From Ryuthela nishihirai (lineage: Eukaryota > Arthropoda > Arachnida > Araneae > Heptathelidae): DNA of 64,000 bases. The stretch lies in NCBI GenBank assembly GCA_038380435.1, contig JAWZYU010000013.1:10367901-10431900 (forward strand), written 5' to 3'. This document shows, piece by piece, positions 57,845-64,000 of this stretch. A program made the position numbers and the translations under genes. The notes under the pieces were generated by a model. That model had not been told where the DNA came from and searched no databases. It saw only the letters and a list, made by a program, of their open reading frames with translations. Position 1 is the first letter of the stretch; each line of letters opens with the position of its first letter.

Positions 57845-57960
57845 TTAAATTGCTTTACCTGCGAGCGATTCTTGTGACCACAATGGTCACAAGAATTCAA
57901 GGGACTCAGAGAAAGAGGACCCATTGGACAAGTGTTAGAAGATAAATGGAGTAATATTTA
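57845..57960 (-). mobile_element. SINE-A fragment with an internal palindrome
   Basis: GCTTTACCTGCGAGCGATTC, CAAGGGACTCAGAGAAAG and AGGACCCATTGGACAAGTGT follow the SINE-A order. In place of the usual TTTTTTGCACACAATGGGC segment there is a 12-bp-arm palindrome at 57868-57896 (ATTCTTGTGACC, loop ACAAT, GGTCACAAGAAT). Confidence 0.6.
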
Positions 57961-60900
57961 AGGAGTTTTAGAAGCTGAAACATAATAGCAGAATTTCTGA
58001 CAATCATAATTTGCCTCAAAGTTATAATGAAACCAAATTTAATTATTTTTTATAATATATTGTCTATTAAAATGCACTGATCAGTTCGTAGGACGATTTT
58101 TTAAATTTTTGAGAAATTTGATGAAATGCATTTAGAAAGATCATAACAACAAGGTTTGCTATTAAATATTTAAGATTCAATAACTTTTCAAGCATTAAAC
58201 CCGCTGAAAAAATACAGAATTCGAATTGCCACGCGCCATCCGTCTGTTAAGTAGGGTATTGCCCGTCTGATCACTTTCAATGCAATTTGCAAAAAAAGAA
58301 ATTCGTGGCTGAAATACGAGAAAAAATTTCAACTCTCCCCAGTTAAGAGGTAAAGAAAATGAAATGCCAATAAAAGATGCAAACGAACAAGAAAGAAAAT
58401 CTATAACCAATATGCAAATATATGCAAAAATGAAGTAAATGTTTCTTTTTAATTCACGACTAAGGGTTCTGTTGCAATACATTCAACATTTTGTTTCATT
58501 TTTAGTACTAAAATGAGACTAAGAATTTGACAAAAACGATGCTAGCAACCCATCGTTTCTGCTAAGTAGAACACGTGCAACTTCTTCCTTGAGGTTCCTT
58601 CGAAAACAAGACGCTTTAACAAATAGGCACGATTTCGAACAATTCGTTAGTAATCCGTTCCAACCAAGACATCTACAGAGCCGGAAATGGAGTGAAAGAG
58701 AAGGTACAAGATCCTCAGAAAAAAAACAAATAATCAACTAGTCGTGAATCCATGATGATAGCGATGCGCTGATGATAATCAGGAGCTTTTTATGCTCAGT
58801 GCACCTGGAGAAGCGTTTAAAAAAAAAGATTACACTTAAGTTTCTCACTTCGTGTTGTGACTAAAAAAAACAATTGGCAATGCTTGCATAAATGGACGAT
58901 CCTTTTTCAGCTCCTCCATTGATTGAAGGACTTTTAGCACAATTGTCGTTTGCAAACGTTTTGATCCGACAGTTTGCATAAGATGTTGAATCGTTTCGGA
59001 TGATTAATTCCTCCATTTATTGCTGTGCCTCAAAATTATCATTTCTGGAATTATTATCACTATTACTACTACTTGGGAAACACTTCAGGAATCTGCTCAG
59101 TACTCGGCTTTATTTATATATAATTAATCTGTGATTATATTTATATATCAATAAAAAGGGGGAAAACTCAGTCTCCGAAATATTTCCTTGTAAAGAAAAA
59201 AGAAACATTCTTTGGTGAGGAGATGAGAAGGCATACCTTCGGAGCCCAAGATCGGTGGCGGGAAAGCCTCTCTTCTTCCCCCTTTTTGCTTTGCGTGGTC
59301 TCAACTAAGAAGGAGAAAAAAATAAACTAGAAAAAAATAACCACGGTATCAGAAGAAGGTAGCTGAGAAATCTGAAACACGGTAGAAATAAAAAGTGCAA
59401 GAATTTAGAGGTAGAAAAAAAACAGTAGCGGAGAAGAAATTAGGAATTGTTAATTCCTTTGGGAAGAAAAACTTGGAAGCAGAAAAAGATCGAGCTGGGA
59501 ATTGTTTCGTACTGTGCGTTATTTATAGACAATAAGGAGAAGGATTTTTCATTTGCGATTCTGTCTTGTAATTTATTAAAAGGAGATGAAAAAAGGAATG
59601 GAATAAAGTTAGTAGGAAATTAAAGAAAAGAAGCAATTCTGAACATTTCCATTCTTTATATAGTTGAGAGAGAGGGTGAAGAATTTTTGCAAATATGGTA
59701 TTCGTGATGCTTCAGATTGTTTTTATCTTCCAATAACGCCCCTCCGCCACACAAATTCCTAAATCGTATCTTTCAGATGCTCAAGGGTTTTATATTCTCG
59801 TTATCAAACGTTTCAAACTTTCAGACAGAATTGCGCTTCTCCCAGCGATAAAAGCATAAACTGTTGATCTCAATAGATAATAATGAAAGCATCTTCATTA
59901 TTTTTTAACAATTCTCCTCCTTTTCCATTGCTAAGAATTAAGGAGAATATTGTTCGCGAAAATCCCTATGAGAGCCCCTCTAAAAACATAGGCAAAACTG
60001 TTTTCCATTTATTGTTATATAATGTGCATTTTAGAAAAGCTGTTTCCCATATGAGAACGTGTAATAAACTTACAATTAATAAAGTTTTTTTAATTTTGCA
60101 TTTTAGTTAATTTTTTATTTGTATTAGTCTAAATATTTATGGGCATATGCTTATTTGGGTGTTTTTATTAGATTTTCTTATTAGATTCTCTTTTCTTCAC
60201 CGTTAGCAGCGTGGTGCTCCGTCCACAGTTTGCAAGCGGGAAAAAAGTAAACAAAACTGGAGACGGTGAAATGAAATTTGTGCGCAAAGCTTCCACAACA
60301 TGATCATGCAACAAGTTGGTGAAGATTCGAATCTCTCTGAACAATGAGAAACGTCTTCGGAGTTCCTCGGTGGCATCGCCTCTCACAAGCTCGATTCCTT
60401 GCTGTCTCAAGACCCAAGAGGGATTAAAGGCCCATTCAGTGAAAGCTCTGAAGTGCACAGATGAAGTTGAACGTCTTCAGGATGGCATCCTTGCACTCAC
60501 CTTTGACCCTTATTTTCTCCACTTCCTTTCCGCCGACATTTTATCTGATGTCTTGAATCGTTCGACTTACCGACATTGTCGTCTGGGAATGAATTTCATT
60601 CCACTTGCACAGAGATCAAATTTAAAAGGAAAAGATGAAAATTTATGGACAATCTTCTACACCTCAGGAATTTACTTTTTCAAATTACTATTCAATGCTT
60701 GGTAAGCATTAAATTATTTTTAATTTCTCACTCTAATTCTTCAATTTGATTTTACCCAAACAACTTTCGATGACATAAATTGCACTGAATCCGTAATAAA
60801 TACTCGGGCATGATCGTAATAAATACTCGGTCTCAAATTGGTCATTTAGAAAGATAAAACTGTTAAGTTTATTAAAAAAATGTTATTTTTAGCCATTTGG

Positions 60901-61045
60901 CACAATTTTTAACAATGTGTCTTCTAAAAGTTTAAACTTTAACATCGAGGATTAACAACACCAAAATTCTTGCGAACCTCAATTTAAGAGCCACTTCTTT
61001 AGGCAACCATTTCTTGGGTTAAGATAATCTTTTCATAAAGTAACC
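57961..61045. other. Unique AT-rich DNA; one weak exon candidate
   Basis: Frames at 58195-58482 and 58519-58737 (minus) and 59883-60110 (plus) have no motif. The minus-strand stretch 60168-60448 is described separately. No repeats. Confidence 0.4.
60168..60448 (-). other. Possible terminal exon, unrecognised
   Basis: On the minus strand, CTGTGCACTTCAG near 60449 could be a splice acceptor. The frame after it runs about 94 codons (FTEWAFNPSWVLRQQGIELV, then ELRRRFSLFREIRIFTNLL, ending near VKKRESNKKI) to a stop at 60168. It is less AT-biased than its surroundings, and AATAAA-like words follow downstream. I do not recognise the protein; a 129-codon frame on the opposite strand (60316-60705) overlaps it. 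It may be chance. Confidence 0.2.
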
Positions 61046-61058
61046 TAAAGAGCGAACG

Positions 61059-61268
61059 GAGGCCGTCTCATGGCCGAGTGGTTAGCGCGCTTGGCTACTG
61101 ATCTAAGGGACCTAGGTTCGAGCCTCGGGTAAGGCATGGTTGTTTGTGTCGTTTTTCTGCTGAGGTCCTGCCATCCTCTCAGACCTTCTACTAAGGCATA
61201 TAAACTGACAGGCTCCTGTCAGACCTCTGTGGCAAGCAGATGCTTGAGGGGGTATTTATTTATTTTAT
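61059..61268 (+). mobile_element. SINE-B, full length, perfect 13-bp target-site duplication
   Basis: Identical flanks TAAAGAGCGAACG at 61046-61058 and 61269-61281. The sense strand starts GAGGCCGTCTCATGGCCGAG; A box TGGCCGAGTGG, B box GGTTCGAGCCT, both intact. The body ends GCTTGAGGGGGTATTTATTT with an AT-rich tail. The perfect flanks and intact boxes make this the youngest SINE-B here. Confidence 0.93.
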
Positions 61269-61281
61269 TAAAGAGCGAACG

Positions 61282-61914
61282 ATATTAATCTGGTTCACTC
61301 TTTAACTATAGTGACTAATGCCTAAAATATAAAAATAAAATTTTTTAGGCAGATACGTATGAGAGTTGGTCTGACCTAAACCTCTCGGTGGTGTGAATCA
61401 ATCTCTACGGGGAGAATAAAAACTTGCGACGGAGCAGTGACCTCAACGGACCGATAAATATTAAATCCGTAAATTGCAAAGTGATTACTAAAGAGCTCAG
61501 TCAGTCATATCCCTGACAAAAATGCCGTTGTTTAATTAAACCTGTTATTTTGGTCATGTTATTCGAAAAACTTTCTTTCTAAATTGTACCAAAGGAAACC
61601 TAAGTGATTGAAAACCTTACAGATGGAGATAAATATCTTTTAACCGAAAAATATAGCAACCAGACTTCCTTAGTCCGAAAGGCAAGATGTTATTCACTAC
61701 GATTAAAGAACATGATGCAGTGGCTCTCCCATTTCAATGCAATTCTTATCGTTAATTTGAAAGAATCAGACTAAAAGCAAGAAGAAAAACAAATGAATGA
61801 ATCTGTAATTTGAAGTCTTCTTCAAAATTGAAATGTCTCTCTTCTTCGAAGAAAGATCGGTTCATGTGCCTCAATATCAAAATTCGAATTTACAAGATAT
61901 AAAAAGCAGCTGGA
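61282..61914. other. Unique AT-rich DNA; nothing recognised
   Basis: No frame over 60 codons, no repeat seen. Confidence 0.5.
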
Positions 61915-63981
61915 AGTTGTGTACCAATCCCCAGTGATGATACACAGAACAGGCAGGTGAAGCACCTAATGTCCGACCCCGCCTTCTGGTGGTGCAGGCC
62001 GTTAGTACATTTCAAAAGAAATATTCTCTTTTAGAAGGGAACGGAAGGTGAGGGCTGCCAGCTCAGTGTGGCCTACTGATATCAGCTCAGTGTGGCCTAC
62101 ATCTATGGCCACCTTTTCTTTTTTTCAACCCTGCTGAGGAGTGGTCAACTTCACAGGGTCCTGGTGCAGACCATTTATACCCACTAGACTGGACTGGTTT
62201 ATGGATTTGAGTTTGATTATGATTCTGGACTTGCTGCACTGATGGACCTCTGTTGAGGGAGAATCTGCCGCTGTGTTTTCTGTTTGCTTGTGGGTTGTTA
62301 GCACTAAGTGAACAGAGTCACGGGATACCGTATATCAGCTGGTGGATAATCCTGATTTCGAGGCTATCGCAGGTACCTGAAGCTTCACTTGGCTAGTTCG
62401 GCATCTCAATCCTAAACTGGAGTAATGTGTCTCAGGCAGGCCATATGGTTCTTGAAAAAGTCCATTTGAAAAGTTGGTGCCTGAAGTTCCTACCAGCATC
62501 AGTGACTTCAGCCTTTGGCAGAGGAGGGACAGGTCTTTGCCCCATGCTTGCGATCAGGGGGCTGTTTGATATTGTTGGCCCTACTTCTCTCAATAAACTA
62601 GTTTCTTTAAAAATCCTACTAATCATTTTCTCTCTGCTGGTGTGTGGAACGACGTTATATAGAGATTATTCTCTTGATGCTCTCACGCAGGAATCCCAGC
62701 GTTATAACCTAGATATTCTAGGCCAGCAGATGGACAGGTAAAGGTGAGATACTTAAAAATAACTTCAAATTTCTCTTTTCAAGGAGAGAGGATGGAAATC
62801 ATCTCTAAGGTGTAGATTTGCTTCTCAGCAGATACGCCAGTGATGCTCTTCTTGGATATGACTGCATTAATGAAAGTTTTCTTACAGCAAATTTTGAAAC
62901 AAAAATTAAAGACCTGAATGTCATCTGTTGTTATGCCCCCACAGACGACTCTGATGAGAAAGAAAGGGATACGTTTTACAGCCAGCTTCAAAATATTTTG
63001 AATTTTGTGAAGGAGATATTTTTCTTGTGCTAGGTGACTTCAATGCTAAAGTTGATACTGACTGTGATCTTTGGACAGGAGTTTTAAGTCCCTTTGGCAT
63101 TGGTAGTTCCAATGGCAATGGGGAACGTCTCCCAGGAAAGTAAACTTAATGGTTTGCGAATAACTAACACATACTACACACACCGGGACATTTATAAATA
63201 TACATGGGTTTCACCTGATAGGTTGCATAGGAATATGATAGATTATATTTTAATTAACAGCAAATAGGCTAGTTCACTTAGGAATACCAGATCATTCAGG
63301 GGAGACGAAATTGGGTCTGACCATTATCTGGTCAAAATTGTCTTGCAGCTGAAGCTTAAGAAATGTTGTGCTAAGATTAAGAAAATCACCTTGAATACTG
63401 AATGTCTGAAAGATCCAGATATAGTCAAAGCATACCATGATAGGCTACTCAGTCATTATGACAATCGTGGTTTGCTTACTGCTGAAGTTGATAAGAATGG
63501 GATCAGTTAAAACAGGCTTTTCTTGAAACCAACAGAACTATTTTGGGTAATAGCGAACAGAGGAAACAAAATTATTTGAGTGATAAAGCTATGGAACCTA
63601 TTTCTGAAAGAAGGAAGAGCAGGATTAATATGAATCAACACCCTACTAGTCCTAACAGAGGGCTTTACAACGAGCTTAATAAACATGTAAAGGATCAGTT
63701 AACAGCTGATAAGAATCTTTGGCTTGATAGCTTGGCAGACAAAGCAGAGGAAGCAGCTAGACAGCACAACAGCAGGGGGTTGTACCAGATTACTAATGTT
63801 TTATGCGGGAAGAAACAGACAGGTACACAGCGATTAAGGGATAAACATGGCAAGGTGGTTGAAGGTGAGGATTCTGTGATGGCTAGATGGGCTGAGCATT
63901 CAGAGAAGTTCTATATAATGTGATTATTTCTACTCCCATTGTTTGTAATGAGGATAAATGCATTACTGGCTTTAATGGCCC
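61915..63981 (+). mobile_element. RTE-like retrotransposon, copy 3, broken off before the RT domain
   Basis: The 5' UTR (from GTGTACCAATCCCCAGTG) aligns with copy 2 and then with the start of the window. It holds a small tandem duplication (CAGCTCAGTGTGGCCTAC twice, near 62060-62100). Similarity to copies 1 and 2 stops at GGCTTTAATG near 63978, in the linker before the RT domain; 18 bases of inverted 5' end follow to the window edge. Confidence 0.85.
62427..63950 (+). pseudogene. RTE endonuclease region, broken (copy 3)
   Basis: The N-terminal extension (SQAGHMVLEKVHLKSW, then GTGLCPMLAIRGLFDIVG) is open and continues in frame into DYSLDALTQESQRYNLDILG. It then hits a small deletion that removes part of the LQETRW block. 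The EEP middle is open at 62818-63033 (DLNVICCYAPTDDSDE) and shifts frame within the GDFNA block. An in-frame TAG interrupts the segment near 63265 (CAAATAGGC where copy 1 has CAAATGGGC). The linker is open at 63543-63923. No RT domain is present. Confidence 0.85.
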
Positions 63982-64000
63982 AGCATCATCACTGGGGATT
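63982..64000 (-). mobile_element. Inverted 5' end of an RTE copy at the window edge
   Basis: GCATCATCACTGGGGATT is the reverse complement of the RTE 5' end (AATCCCCAGTGATGAT, 61929 on). It abuts the broken end of copy 3. Only 18-19 bases are visible. Confidence 0.6.

Overview
This is an AT-rich stretch of a metazoan nuclear genome. An arthropod, perhaps a chelicerate, is my best guess from the mix of RTE-like retrotransposons, mariner/Tc1, piggyBac and hAT relatives and tRNA-derived SINEs, but nothing here fixes the species. I recognise no host protein-coding gene, no functional RNA gene and no CRISPR array. Every long reading frame belongs to a mobile element or to a tandem repeat whose unit length is a multiple of three.

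Layout. 1-3385: an RTE-like non-LTR retrotransposon, cut by the window start, with an intact 1003-residue endonuclease/reverse transcriptase frame and a (GAT)n tail. 3386-7885: unique sequence with a possible solo LTR. 7886-11555: a second, decayed RTE copy on the minus strand. 12.3-28.9 kb: unique AT-rich DNA scattered with copies of a tRNA-derived SINE (here SINE-A), a second SINE (SINE-B), a decayed mariner-type transposon (13.9-15.35 kb), an array carrying palindromic TGACGTCA sites (18.2-18.55 kb), a pair of perfect hairpins (22.26-22.35 kb) and a hAT-like MITE (23.0 kb). 28.95-32.3 kb: a decayed EN-RT LINE on the minus strand. 37.2-37.7 kb: a piggyBac-like MITE. 37.9-40.4 kb: a 41-bp minisatellite with nested higher-order duplications. 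42.8-43.4 kb: a mariner deletion derivative with perfect 91-bp inverted ends. 45.7-46.1 kb: a 33/39-bp minisatellite. 48.45-54.9 kb: a second copy of the EN-RT LINE, split by a Tc1-like transposon whose transposase frame has been blown up by about 18 copies of a 111-bp unit. 55-62 kb: SINEs, a Tc1-type MITE with a nearby paralogous empty site, and unique DNA. 61.9-64 kb: a third RTE copy, broken, followed by an inverted copy of its own 5' end.

How the parts relate. Insertions are nested: Tc1 in LINE, and apparently LINE in a SINE. Several insertions can be proven from the sequence through target-site duplications: 12-13 bp for SINEs, 8 bp for the hAT-like MITE, TTAA for the piggyBac-like MITE and TA for mariner/Tc1. 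SINEs lack coding capacity and presumably used LINE machinery; MITEs presumably used transposases encoded elsewhere. The longer, GC-richer unique stretches could be regulatory DNA of a neighbouring gene, but that is inference only.
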